Shown one piece after another: positions 32,563-41,671 of a stretch of 64,000 nt of DNA. The DNA lies in assembly GCF_018861755.1 (NCBI RefSeq), contig NZ_JAHLEF010000024.1, forward strand, positions 1-64,000, in the 5' to 3' direction. The notes below the pieces were generated by a model. It was given only the letters and a program-made list of their open reading frames with translations, was not told the origin of the DNA and ran no database searches. The position numbers were made by a program, and so were the translations under genes. The DNA comes from Clostridium sp. CF012. GTDB taxonomy: Bacteria; Bacillota; Clostridia; Clostridiales; Clostridiaceae. Positions within the stretch are counted from its first letter, which is position 1; the number at the start of each line of letters is the position of its first letter.

Positions 32563-33870
32563 TTAGACTTCAAATACCTTTTGACCGTCTACAGGAGTCT
32601 GTAGAGCCTCTAATGCTTTTTCTACTAAGTGTCTTCTTAATTTAAACTCATCTTCCATGCTTAATGCAGGGTTTCCAAGTGGGTGTGGAATAGCAATTGT
32701 AGGTATAATTCTATTAGCACCAACAGTTACTGAAACTGGAGTAATAGTACACATATGAACTACTGGGAGTCCAGCTCTTTCTATTTCTTTAACTAACGTT
32801 GCACCGCAACGTGTACAAGTTCCTCATGTAGAGGTTAATATAACTGCATCTACGCCGTCCGCAATTAATTCTCTAGCAGTATCTTCACCAAATTTCTTAG
32901 ATGATGCAACTGCGGTACCATTACCTACTGTTGAATAGAAATATCTGTGTAATGATCCTATTTTTCCTTCTTTTTCTAAAACTCTTAATACATCTACTGG
33001 AATAACTCTATCTGGATCTTCATTAGCATATACTGGATCATGTCCACCATGTGCTGTTTCATGAGTAACAGACGTTAAATCACTTATTCCTTCTATATCA
33101 TATTTACAGATCTTAGAAGCACTTGATGATTCTATATGATCAGGGTTTCCTTTTGGAACTATACCACCAGAAGTAACTATTGCTATTTTAGCTTTAGTTA
33201 TATCAAGCACAGGAGCAACTGGTTCAACTCTATCAAAAGTAGGCATTTTGAATTCTGTTACAAATTCTTCTCCCTTTAACTTCTTAACAAGCATATCAAC
33301 TGCTCTTTTAGAACCTCTCTCTTTGGCGAAGTAGTTCTTTCTTATACCTCTTTCGATATAATTATCTTCAGCCGGAGTTCCTATTTCTTCACCTTTAGCG
33401 AGCTTTAACGCAAGTGATACCATTTTAGGTAATGCATCTCTCATACCAACTGCACTGTTTCTAGTTGAAACTAGGTACAATTGTTTTTTATACATATCAG
33501 CACCTGGATTTTCTACATACATTCCAGACATAACTGGTATATTTAATTTTTCTTTTACTTCTGTGGCTACTGCACCACAAGCAATACCATATCTTCCTGC
33601 ATTAAAAGCTGGACCTGCTATAAATAGATCTGGATTGTATTTTTTCACCATCTCGATTATTTCAGCTTGAGCTTCTTCTATGTTTTCAGCAAAATATGAG
33701 TCACCACAGATTATAGTAGCAACTATTTCTGCGCCACCTTTAACTAATAAACCATTTAGTCCCATACCTGGTCCTACAAAGCCTTCTCTAACCTCTGGTT
33801 TAATATTTGCTTTTTCTTCTCCGCCTATTCCAGCGTAAAATTGGTTTAAATAATGTACAATTTTTAACAA
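32563..33870 (-). CDS. grdB: Glycine reductase component B gamma subunit, selenoprotein GrdB
   Basis: Substrate-specific subunit that binds glycine with the GrdE pyruvoyl chain and attacks it with selenocysteine. Read through an in-frame TGA (32824-32826), it is 435 aa with Sec at 349, in the context TSTUGTCTR, a redox motif of the U-x-x-C type. The start is TTG (LKIVHYLNQF) with AAGGGGGAG 6 bases upstream; the longer open frame to 33951 lacks a good site and family similarity. The stretch after the TGA (HMCTITPVSVTVGANR) clearly continues the family. Gene tools would split it into two. Confidence 0.96.
32796..32812 (-). promoter_or_regulatory. Bacterial SECIS hairpin of grdB
   Basis: ACGTTGC-GGT-GCAACGT, a perfect 7-bp stem with a GGU loop, begins 11 bases after the UGA in the message. 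Bacterial SECIS elements sit at this distance inside the coding sequence and often expose G and U in the loop for SelB. Confidence 0.75.
32824..32826 (-). other. Selenocysteine codon (TGA) of grdB
   Basis: In-frame TGA at codon 349 in the sequence T-S-T-U-G-T-C. Both flanks read as GrdB in one frame, with the hairpin immediately downstream, so this is recoding and not a nonsense mutation. Confidence 0.95.
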
Positions 33871-33996
33871 GTATTTCTCCCCCTTTCTAACGGGAATTGA
33901 CAATTTTATCTTAGCTATATTAACTAAAGCTATTCCACAATTGACAATCATATAGTACTTATACTAGTGTATATAATTTAGTTTAACTTTATATTT

Positions 33997-34467
33997 TTAA
34001 ACACTATATTTAGAGAATTCATCTCTAATTGCTTTTACTTCTCCAATTATTTCATCTACTTCTAAAACCATTTCCATCATTCCACATTGCTCTTCATAAA
34101 TTGCCTCATCACATAGGTCCTTAATTTCTGGTTCAACTACGTGGTATACTGCAAGACCTAATGCAATTCCAGCTAGTGGACCTGCGTATGTTGGGTCTCC
34201 TGCTGCTACTGTTTCTGCTGAAAGTCCTGATGCTTCTGCTTCAGCTCCTCCAATAATTACTACCATATTTTCAGCGCCATACTTTTCAGTAAGGTCTTTT
34301 ACTCTTTGTTGGATCTCCAGATCCATAGCTCCTGCGGCTGTTCAGACAAAGCATTCTGTTGATGCAAATACTACTTCAGCTCCGGCAGATTTAACACAAG
34401 CTTCTATTGCTGGTCCAGGTATTCCGTCTCTATCGCCAATAGCGATAACTTTTTTCCCTTTTAACAT
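33997..34467 (-). CDS. grdA: Glycine reductase selenoprotein A (GrdA)
   Basis: Small redox carrier, 156 aa with Sec42. Its CFVU motif (C39, U42) takes the carboxymethyl group from protein B and is re-reduced by thioredoxin. Read from ATG of [19 protein letters not shown]; the open frame stops apparently at the TGA (34342-34344), and the remainder ([20 protein letters not shown]) is in the same frame. An ATG two codons earlier directly abuts the AAGGAAG site, so the second ATG is preferred. Between grdE and grdB. Confidence 0.96.
34311..34324 (-). promoter_or_regulatory. Candidate SECIS hairpin of grdA
   Basis: GGATC-TGGA-GATCC forms a 5-bp stem starting 17 bases after the UGA. Other pairings in the intervening GC-rich stretch are possible, so the exact fold is uncertain. 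Confidence 0.4.
34342..34344 (-). other. Selenocysteine codon (TGA) of grdA
   Basis: TGA at codon 42 in ECFVU, the invariant motif of selenoprotein A. The frame is open on both sides over the full family length. Confidence 0.96.
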
Positions 34468-34565
34468 TTTCATCTTCCTTTCTTGTTTATATTTTTCATT
34501 ATTTCATAGTAGTTATAATTTAATTCTATATCTACCTATTTAAATTAAGATTTATCTATATAATA

Positions 34566-35852
34566 TTAATATCCTTTAGCTGTTAAATAATTGAATCCTA
34601 CTTCACTAGTCGCACCAGTTATAACTTGAATTTCAGCAAAGATAGAACCATCTTCTCCCAAACTTCCCATATGTCCACCAGCTATTATATCAGCATATTC
34701 AAGATGTCCAATGATTTTTTTCATTGGAGGTAGAGTGATTACTTCATTAGCATTTCCACCAGTTACAACTGCATCACCATGAGGTGTTGAGTCAGCAAGA
34801 GATTGAGAACTTCCATCTTGGCCTGCATATTCATCAGTTAAAAGTACAGTTTTGACTCCTTTTGCAGTTATCTTATTACAGTTCATAACAAGGTCAGCAT
34901 CTGGATTACCAAAACCTTCTTCTGAAATTATAGCAGCATCTGCTCCCATAAATTCAACTAATTTTGCAACCATACTTGAAGATCTTTCTTTATCTGCTAA
35001 GTAAACATTTTCATTTGTTATTATACATCCCATAAAGTTAATATCCTTGCCATGTCTCTCATATAAATCCTCAATTATTGGATGATTCATATGTACATAA
35101 CTTGGATTTTTGTCGCAAGCAGAAACACAGTTACCACTTACTATTGCTCCATCAAATATTTCTGTTGGGTATATAAAAGTAGGTATTATCTTTTTAGCAT
35201 CCACTCCATAAACATAAGTATCATGTAATAATCCTTGTGTTTGAAGCATGTATACATATACTACTTTTGGTAGATCAGGGTATTGTTTAACCTGCTGAAG
35301 TAGTGGTAATGTTTCAAATGTTTTTATCTCATCTGGTTCAATATTCTTTCCAGCCAGGCCAAGATAAATAGCAGCTTTAAACCCTACCATCCTTACAGCT
35401 TCTTCATGATCGTGTTGAAGTATTCCCTCTTTTGGCTCACAAGTAATTACTAAGTTGTTTGTTTTTGAGAAAGGTGTATATTTAGCTCCTTCTCCACACA
35501 TATCAACTATTCCTTCTTGGAATCCAACAATTTTACCAGTAGTTATAACAGCTGCTCCCTTAAGAACGTGAGTTCTTCCTGAACCTACTGTATCAACTTT
35601 GCTAATAAAACCTGGGAATATTCCACCACCCCCACTAACTTTAACCCTTGGTTCTATTACGTCTTTTACAGGAATTATTCTAACTTCTTCACCTGGTCTT
35701 GCTATGTCGAAACTAATAGATTTCAATCTATCGTCTCCACCAACTTCTTTTAATAATTCCTCTTGATGTACATAAAGAACTCCACCCTGAACCTTTGTTT
35801 CTGGTCCAAACTGAATGTCTTTAATAAATATGTTTCCAATTTCTAGACGCAA
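34566..35852 (-). CDS. grdE: Glycine reductase component B proprotein GrdE
   Basis: 428-aa precursor cut autocatalytically between Asn and Cys in VSGNCVSACDKNP; the new N-terminal Cys becomes the pyruvoyl cofactor that forms a Schiff base with glycine. With the TTG start (MRLEIGNIF; AGGAGG 8 bases upstream) the cleavage Cys is residue 242. A GTG three codons earlier overlaps the ribosome site and is unlikely. The stretch KVSGGGGIFPGFISKVDTVGSGR is the usual family N-domain signature. Between trxA and grdA. Confidence 0.95.
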   Translation of the reverse strand: MRLEIGNIFIKDIQFGPETKVQGGVLYVHQEELLKEVGGDDRLKSISFDIARPGEEVRIIPVKDVIEPRVKVSGGGGIFPGFISKVDTVGSGRTHVLKGAAVITTGKIVGFQEGIVDMCGEGAKYTPFSKTNNLVITCEPKEGILQHDHEEAVRMVGFKAAIYLGLAGKNIEPDEIKTFETLPLLQQVKQYPDLPKVVYVYMLQTQGLLHDTYVYGVDAKKIIPTFIYPTEIFDGAIVSGNCVSACDKNPSYVHMNHPIIEDLYERHGKDINFMGCIITNENVYLADKERSSSMVAKLVEFMGADAAIISEEGFGNPDADLVMNCNKITAKGVKTVLLTDEYAGQDGSSQSLADSTPHGDAVVTGGNANEVITLPPMKKIIGHLEYADIIAGGHMGSLGEDGSIFAEIQVITGATSEVGFNYLTAKGY

Positions 35853-35890
35853 AACATTCACCTCCTATGATATATGAGAATATATCTAAT

Positions 35891-35915
35891 AGCTTATAGC
35901 TTTTTACTATAAGCT
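35891..35915 (-). terminator. Stem-loop between trxA and grdE
   Basis: Perfect 9-bp stem AGCTTATAG and complement, 7-base loop, 12 bases past trxA, with no strong T tract. More likely a processing or stability hairpin within the operon than a full terminator. Confidence 0.5.
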
Positions 35916-35926
35916 TTAGTACCAAA

Positions 35927-36256
35927 TTATAATGTATTATAGTAATCTTTTATAAAGTTTTCTACATCGTCTAATGAAGAAATTTTATCTGGTGTTATTG
36001 TAGCTACTTTTTCTCCACCCTTATATAAAATCATTGTTGGAAGTCCTAAAACTCTTTGAGCTATAGCTGTTCTTCTTGCTCCACCAATGTTTAAAGAAGC
36101 GAATTTAATTTTATCTGAAAATTTTTCTTCTAGGGCATGAACTCCTGGCATAAGTTCTATACAGATTTCACATTTATCTCCCCAAAAATCTACAAATACT
36201 GGTTTTTCTGATTGTAATACTTCTGCTTCAAAATTTTCTTTGTTTAATTCTACCAT
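35927..36256 (-). CDS. trxA: Thioredoxin of the glycine reductase operon, C-E-I-C active site
   Basis: 109 aa, full thioredoxin fold: VFVDFWGDKCEICIELMP then LGLPTMILYKGG with the cis-Pro. The active site is C29-E30-I31-C32 instead of CGPC, and the usual WC is replaced by GDKC. It reduces selenoprotein A during turnover. Non-CGPC thioredoxins are known from Stickland organisms. AGGAGG precedes the ATG. Follows trxB by about 100 bases. Confidence 0.93.
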   Translation of the reverse strand: MVELNKENFEAEVLQSEKPVFVDFWGDKCEICIELMPGVHALEEKFSDKIKFASLNIGGARRTAIAQRVLGLPTMILYKGGEKVATITPDKISSLDDVENFIKDYYNTL

Positions 36257-36325
36257 TGTTAATTGCCTCCTAAAATTTTAATTATTGCTATTTAATTCAC
36301 AATATACTGAAATAGATTATTATAT

Positions 36326-36352
36326 ATATTTAAAAGGTTCACCTTTTAATAT
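36326..36352 (-). terminator. Stem-loop between trxB and trxA
   Basis: TTAAAAGGT-TC-ACCTTTTAA, 9 bp with a 2-base loop, no T tract. It overlaps the spacer just past trxB and probably affects message processing. Confidence 0.4.
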
Positions 36353-36355
36353 AAG

Positions 36356-37282
36356 CTAGTTAAATTTATCTTCAATGTAATGTTCAGCATGAGTAGCTGC
36401 TATTGCACCATCTGCTGCCGCTGTAATTACCTGTCTTAGTAATTTTTCTCTTATGTCTCCAGCTGCATATACTCCTGGTATATTAGTTCTCATTTCTTCA
36501 TCAGTAATAACGTCGCCTCTATCATTCATATTAATCATACCTTTAAACAATTCAGAAATTGGAAGATATCCTACAAATACAAAGCATCCATCTACTTTTA
36601 AATCACTTAATTCGTTAGTTTTAACATTTTTTAAAACTAAACCCTCTAAAATTTCTTCACCCTTAGCCTCAACTGCTACTGTGTCCCATATAAATTTAAT
36701 TTTAGGATTTTTAAAAGCTTTCTCTTGAAGTGACTTAGCACCACGAAGCTCATCTCTTCTGTGTATTACTGTAACACTTTCACCAAATTTAGCTAAGTAT
36801 ATAGCTTCAGACAAAGCTGAATCTCCGCCTCCAAGTACTGCAATGTCTAAATCTGTAAAGAAATCAGCATCACAAGTTGCGCAATAAGAAACACCTTTTC
36901 CTCTTAGTTCAATTTCATTTTTAAATCCACCAAGTCTTGGATATGCTCCTGTTGCAATTATAATTGTCTTAGCTTTGTACGTTTCTTTCTTACATTTAAT
37001 TTCTTTAATGTCTCCTTGAAGTTGAACTTCAACAACTTCATCCTTAACAAATTTTGTTCCAAATTCTTCTGCTTGCTGTTTCATTCTTTTACTTAAGGAT
37101 GTTCCTGTACATTCTTCAACGGAACCTGGGTAGTTGTCTAATTCATCCGTTGTAGTTGCTTGTCCACCATACTTCGCTCTTTCTATTATTAACGTATCCA
37201 TTCTTGATCTTGATGCATAAAGCCCAGCAGATAATCCCGCAGGACCTCCACCAATAATTATAGTATCGTAAATATGTTCCAT
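36356..37282 (-). CDS. trxB: Thioredoxin reductase
   Basis: 308-aa FAD enzyme that passes NAD(P)H electrons to the operon's thioredoxin. GGGPAGLSAG at 11-20 binds FAD, the redox disulfide is C134-A-T-C137, the pyridine-nucleotide motif is LGGGDSALSEA, and the C-terminal FAD motif is GVYAAGDIREKLLRQ. AGGAGGC precedes the ATG. Second gene of the operon after grdX. Confidence 0.96.
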   Translation of the reverse strand: MEHIYDTIIIGGGPAGLSAGLYASRSRMDTLIIERAKYGGQATTTDELDNYPGSVEECTGTSLSKRMKQQAEEFGTKFVKDEVVEVQLQGDIKEIKCKKETYKAKTIIIATGAYPRLGGFKNEIELRGKGVSYCATCDADFFTDLDIAVLGGGDSALSEAIYLAKFGESVTVIHRRDELRGAKSLQEKAFKNPKIKFIWDTVAVEAKGEEILEGLVLKNVKTNELSDLKVDGCFVFVGYLPISELFKGMINMNDRGDVITDEEMRTNIPGVYAAGDIREKLLRQVITAAADGAIAATHAEHYIEDKFN

Positions 37283-37310
37283 AGCTTGCGCCTCCTAATT
37301 TTTAATATGT

Positions 37311-37688
37311 CTAATTTATTGCATGGTATATTAAATCAGAATCTATAAGTTGAAAATCCAACAATATTTTTTCATTCCACAGGGGTGTTTCAAAATCATT
37401 CAAGAATTTTTCTGTGGTCATAATGCTTTCTTCTATTATAGATAACGATTGCAAGTCAACTTTACTTAATTTCTCTTTTGATATACAAATGGTTCTATAA
37501 GGTGTTTCGTTAGGCTTTATGCTACTCATTAGTGGGTGAGTTAATAATTTATGGCCCACATGAATATTATCTCTAACCTTTTTTAAAATATCCATCATAG
37601 TTCCTTCAATAAGAATCACCTTATATTTACTTTCGAATTGTTCTTTAGACATTGGATTATTTGTTACAATAATTAATGGTTCTATCAA
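37311..37688 (-). CDS. grdX: GrdX protein
   Basis: 125 aa, first gene of the glycine reductase operon. Starts MIEPLIIVTNNPMS and has GTMMDILKKVRDNIHVGHKLLTHPL, the recognisable family region. GrdX is found at the head of grd operons; its biochemical role is unknown. No signal peptide or membrane helix. GGAGGGG precedes the ATG and the riboswitch terminator lies about 80 bases upstream. Confidence 0.88.
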   Translation of the reverse strand: MIEPLIIVTNNPMSKEQFESKYKVILIEGTMMDILKKVRDNIHVGHKLLTHPLMSSIKPNETPYRTICISKEKLSKVDLQSLSIIEESIMTTEKFLNDFETPLWNEKILLDFQLIDSDLIYHAIN

Positions 37689-37770
37689 TTAATCCCCTCC
37701 TTGCATTTCTCTAAGGTAAAATAACTATTAATTGTTATTCAATCTACTTAAAACACATTCTAGTACAACA

Positions 37771-37816
37771 AAAAAGACAGATATAAAAGCCCCTTGTGCC
37801 TTTATACTCTGTCTTT
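37771..37816 (-). terminator. Riboswitch-controlled terminator of the grd operon
   Basis: On the minus strand GACAGAGTATAAAGGC pairs with GCTTTTATATCTGTC, followed by TTTTTTG. Its 5' side (CAGAGTAT) is also the 3' strand of the closing helix of aptamer 2, so glycine binding should disrupt it. Confidence 0.85.
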
Positions 37817-38008
37817 TAACCTGAGAGGTTTACTCCGTCGGTGCTATTCGCTTTCCAGAGGTATGTCCATTTTTGGTACTTTTGCCTGAGAGATTCACGT
37901 TGCATAGGCTGCAAAACTTACTCCTTCGGCTATCTTAAATAGGTTAAATCTTTTCTATTACATTTACAACGATTTACCCTTGGATAATTTAAGATCATCT
38001 CCCTAAAA
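37805..38008 (-). promoter_or_regulatory. Tandem glycine riboswitch
   Basis: On the minus strand two gcvT-type aptamers lie in a row. The first has GGGAGATGATC, then GCCGAAGGAGTAAG and ATCTCTCAGGCAAAAG; the second has ACCTCTGGAAAGCG, ACCGACGGAGTAAA and CCTCTCAGGTTAAAAGACAG. A rho-independent terminator follows and the mutually exclusive pairing predicts an ON switch: glycine permits transcription of grdX-grdD. The remaining 38009-38303 is AT-rich; a TATACT box near 38090 is the only promoter hint. Confidence 0.93.
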
Positions 38009-38303
38009 TATCATCCATTCCAATATTAAATTTTATTTGTATTTTATTTATCAGTTATCAGCTATTAATCTATCATATAGTTACAGTATACACTATTTTT
38101 TTTGCAGTAACCATAATGTTTTGAATATTAACTATTTTAATTATCTATAGCTGTGATTTAAATATCAAATAGTTTGTTATTTTTTTATCATTTACGAATC
38201 ATATTAAATATCTTTATAAAAAATAGAATTAAAAAACTATAATTACATTTTATACAATATATACTTTTTTTAGACTACTGACTATTTATTTACTCAATGG
38301 ACT

Positions 38304-39143
38304 TTAATACTCTTCAATATAAAAAACACCACAAGCACCTTCACCAGCATGTGTTCCCACAACACACCCCACCTCACACTCTATAAAGTCCATTTCTCTT
38401 AGATCCATATGCTCTCTTAAACTCTCTAAAATGTTTTTATCACTTGACTGTAATAATATACTTGTTTCTCCATTTCTAATCCCAGTTTTGTCTACAATTT
38501 TTAAAATAGTCTTTATTGCTTTTTTTCGACCACGAGCTTTATCTATTACAGCCATTTCACCATCTTTTATAGTTAAAATCAATTTTATATCCAATAAGCC
38601 GCCTATAGCTCCAACAGTTTTAGACAATCTGCCACCTTTCACTAAATTATCCAAGCAGTCAAAGGCAATTGCACTTTTTATATGGGGTATTGTTTCTTTA
38701 ATTTTTTCTTCTATTTCAAATACGTCATATCCATCTTCTTTTAGCGTGCAGGCTTTCAAAACTAATAGTCCAAGACCTGAGGTAACATTATAACTATCAA
38801 TCACTATAATGTCTTCTGTTTCTAACATGCTTTTAGCCATACATGCAGATTGATAAGTTCCACTCATTTTTGAAGATAGATGAATAGAAACTATCTTATA
38901 TCCCTCATCTAAATATTTTTTATAGCATTCATAAAATCTGTGTGGATTTACCTGAGTGGTGCTAGGAAACTCTTTAGAATTCTTCATTTTATGTAAATAT
39001 TCTTTCAATGTAATATCTACGCCATCCATATAAGTTTTATTTTCTATGTTCACCAGTAGCGGTAAAACCTCTATATTGTATTTATCAATAACAGCTTTAT
39101 TTAAATCGCAGGTGCTATCTGTTATTATTTTGATCTTTTCCAT
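38304..39143 (-). CDS. DegV family fatty-acid-binding protein
   Basis: 279 aa. Signatures IITDSTCDL (4-12), FPSTTQVNPHRF with the SxTSQ-like loop, VSIHLSSKMSGTYQSA and the C-terminal HAGEGACGVFYIEEY. DegV (FakB-like) proteins hold a fatty acid for the FakA kinase, feeding phospholipid synthesis. No fakA neighbour is present. AAGGAGGAG precedes the ATG. Confidence 0.93.
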   Translation of the reverse strand: MEKIKIITDSTCDLNKAVIDKYNIEVLPLLVNIENKTYMDGVDITLKEYLHKMKNSKEFPSTTQVNPHRFYECYKKYLDEGYKIVSIHLSSKMSGTYQSACMAKSMLETEDIIVIDSYNVTSGLGLLVLKACTLKEDGYDVFEIEEKIKETIPHIKSAIAFDCLDNLVKGGRLSKTVGAIGGLLDIKLILTIKDGEMAVIDKARGRKKAIKTILKIVDKTGIRNGETSILLQSSDKNILESLREHMDLREMDFIECEVGCVVGTHAGEGACGVFYIEEY

Positions 39144-39253
39144 TTTGCTCCTCCTTGCTTACCTCTGGGGGATATAACAATTATTAATTACTATGCACTA
39201 TACTCATCTTCAAAAATAACTAGTTATTATAGTAGTCTATTCTTTAAGTTTTC

Positions 39254-39733
39254 TTATTTCATCTCTGGAAACCCCATTTGCCTAAGAGCTTCATATGTTG
39301 TAATCGCAACAGTATTGGAGAGGTTAAGGGACCTAGTTGTACTATTTATCATTGGTACTCTTATACATCTTTCAGGGTCACTATCTCGAACATTATCCGG
39401 AAGTCCCGAGGATTCACGTCCAAATATTATAAAATCACCCTTTTTATATTCTACTTCTGAATATAATTTTGATGCCTTTGTTGTAGAATAGTAGAATGTA
39501 TCATCTTTATATTTTTCTCTAAGTGCCTCATATGAATCATGTATCTCCAGTTCTAGAAAAGGCCAGTAATCGAGCCCCGCCCTCTTCAGTTGTTTCTCCT
39601 CTAAACTAAATCCAAAGGGTTTTATAAGATGAAGTTTGCAGTCAGTAAGCACGCAAGTTCTCCCAATATTCCCTGTGTTCTGTGGGATTTCCGGTTGAAA
39701 TAAAACTATATTTAAATTAATATCCTTTTTCAT
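39254..39733 (-). CDS. trmL: tRNA (cytidine(34)-2'-O)-methyltransferase TrmL
   Basis: 159-aa SPOUT enzyme that methylates the wobble ribose of tRNA-Leu. Motifs: LFQPEIPQNTGNIGRTC, IFGRESSGLP, and the knot RCIRVPMINSTTRSLNLSNT. The length is typical. GGAGG precedes the ATG. Confidence 0.94.
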   Translation of the reverse strand: MKKDINLNIVLFQPEIPQNTGNIGRTCVLTDCKLHLIKPFGFSLEEKQLKRAGLDYWPFLELEIHDSYEALREKYKDDTFYYSTTKASKLYSEVEYKKGDFIIFGRESSGLPDNVRDSDPERCIRVPMINSTTRSLNLSNTVAITTYEALRQMGFPEMK

Positions 39734-39876
39734 AAATTCTTCCTCCCTGACATCATTATAAGACCTTCAAAGTATTCTAATTATTATTCCAATTGAATAA
39801 ACATATAAACTATATTACCCTAAATATAGATAATAGTAAAGATTTAAGCCACCATTAGACACCCCTATCCACAGAA

Positions 39877-41481
39877 CTACAATAGTTTTTCAATAATCTC
39901 AGCTCTTTTATATGCTCTATCTGTTATTTCTTTTGGATAACACATGTACTCTAAAAGTTTTATGGCATTTCTTGTTTGAGAAATTCCTTTTTTTATCTTA
40001 TAATCAAAGCTTAACCCTTTACTAGTATCAACAGTTTCACTAAAGTAGTAAAACGCATAATTTTCTTTTAAAATGTCCACTAGTTCTCTATCATGTGTGG
40101 CTACAATAGAAATACTTTTTCCACGGTTTATATATGTTAATATTTCAGCTGACATAGAAATTCGCTCTATGGGGTTTGTGCCCCTAAATATCTCATCTAT
40201 AGGACAGAATACAGGCACATTTTTTTCTAGTGCTTTAATTATTCTGTGAATTGACTCTACTTCTGCCATAAAGAAACTTTTTCCCTTTGTTAAATCGTCA
40301 TTCGGGCTAATTGATGAAACTATGTTAAAAAAAGGAGCCCTATACTCTTTAGCTAAAACAAAATAAAAGCTCTGAGCCAAAATCATATTTACGCCCAGCA
40401 TCCTTAAAAAAGTAGACTTTCCCGCCATATTTGTACCTGTAAGTACAATACCACCCTTCTCTATATTAATTGAATTCCCAACAGCATTCTCTATAAGAGG
40501 ATGTATTCCTTCTACTATATTTAAAGTAACATCTTTTGTAAACTCAGGTTTTACATAGGCTTCGCTTAATTCACGCTCATACCCTGAAATAGAAATTAGT
40601 GCTTCTAATTCCCCAACTATGTAGTAAAGGTCCATTAAAACTTCTTTTTCTTCTTTTATTTTGTCGGATATAGAATAATAGGCAGTTTCTTCCAGAAGAA
40701 AGATTACGGAAATAGATTCAAATAATCCTGCCCACATATTTATAATTCCAATTAATCTTGTACTTCTATCTATACCTTTTATAGATTTAAGTAAACAGGT
40801 TATTTTATCCTTATAATAAATAATGTCTTTATTATCGAAACTTGCAATTTTTTTAGCTGCCACAATATTTTTTCTTAAATAGAATATACCATTAGACTTA
40901 ATAGCCCTTACCTCTTTAGTGTTTATTGCCATATTTATAGAGCTTAGTCCAACCATTACTATCATAAATTTAGCATTAACAAAAATCGAAATAAGAATCG
41001 TTATTAGTGGTAATATTTTTCCAAGAACAGTATAAATATAATATTTTGTTTTATTTATGGTAAGATCATTCTCTATCATATCTAAAAAACCATTTTTAAA
41101 ATCATTATTTAAATTAAAGAAAATGCATTGAAGATTCTCTCTTAATTTATTATCCTCTTTAAATATCTGAATTAATTTCCCTCTTTCTTTTAACCCCTCT
41201 TCAGCCATTAGTGGGTTTCTTAACATTGAGTATAATGCTGCTTCTCCCGAACTGCTATAGGCCCTATCCAATTTTTCATACACCTTATTCATATCTAAAT
41301 CCGACCATGTTTGATTATCTAAGGTATAGTCAGTTTTTTCACTCATATCAAAGAATTTTCTAATCTTTTCAAAATTTCTTGCCTTATCCATCTCTTTATT
41401 ATTATCATTTCTTATTAATCTTAAAACTCTTGTGTTCCAAAACTCCTTTAAAGTATTTAAAATCGTTTTCCCTATATTCAA
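39877..41481 (-). CDS. Membrane-anchored MutS-like ATPase
   Basis: 534 aa. A MutS core/domain V ATPase with Walker A GTNMAGKST (349-357), Walker B CPIDEIFRGTNPIER and ATHDRELVD, but no mismatch-recognition domain and with two or three hydrophobic helices (about 148-186, and 242-262). Such truncated MutS paralogues with membrane segments occur in clostridia and have no established role; classic mismatch repair is unlikely. The start is TTG after GGGGGA. It stands alone between trmL and the Nudix gene. Confidence 0.82.
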   Translation of the reverse strand: MNIGKTILNTLKEFWNTRVLRLIRNDNNKEMDKARNFEKIRKFFDMSEKTDYTLDNQTWSDLDMNKVYEKLDRAYSSSGEAALYSMLRNPLMAEEGLKERGKLIQIFKEDNKLRENLQCIFFNLNNDFKNGFLDMIENDLTINKTKYYIYTVLGKILPLITILISIFVNAKFMIVMVGLSSINMAINTKEVRAIKSNGIFYLRKNIVAAKKIASFDNKDIIYYKDKITCLLKSIKGIDRSTRLIGIINMWAGLFESISVIFLLEETAYYSISDKIKEEKEVLMDLYYIVGELEALISISGYERELSEAYVKPEFTKDVTLNIVEGIHPLIENAVGNSINIEKGGIVLTGTNMAGKSTFLRMLGVNMILAQSFYFVLAKEYRAPFFNIVSSISPNDDLTKGKSFFMAEVESIHRIIKALEKNVPVFCPIDEIFRGTNPIERISMSAEILTYINRGKSISIVATHDRELVDILKENYAFYYFSETVDTSKGLSFDYKIKKGISQTRNAIKLLEYMCYPKEITDRAYKRAEIIEKLL

Positions 41482-41562
41482 GTCTTTTTCCCCCTTTTGC
41501 CCTCTCAGTGCATTTCACATTATAATTGTATCATAATATGGAGTTTTATCATAAAAAAATCA

Positions 41563-41586
41563 CCCCATTATCTCTTAATAATGGGG
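41563..41586 (-). terminator. Terminator after the Nudix gene
   Basis: CCCCATTAT-CTCTTA-ATAATGGGG, 9-bp perfect stem; on the minus strand it is followed by TGATTTTTTTAT. About 85 bases past the Nudix stop. Confidence 0.85.
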
Positions 41587-41671
41587 CTTACTTTAATATT
41601 TATCATACTAAGTGCTTCTTTGTTTTCTAGAATAATTAAATCCATCATATTTTCTACTAAACTCATTAACT

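Noticed and set aside
32824-33951. grdB as a pseudogene with a premature stop
   Set aside because: The TGA is in the conserved TSTUGTC context, both flanks are in the same frame, and a SECIS hairpin follows.
34342-34344. Nonsense mutation in grdA
   Set aside because: TGA in CFVU is the invariant Sec codon of selenoprotein A.
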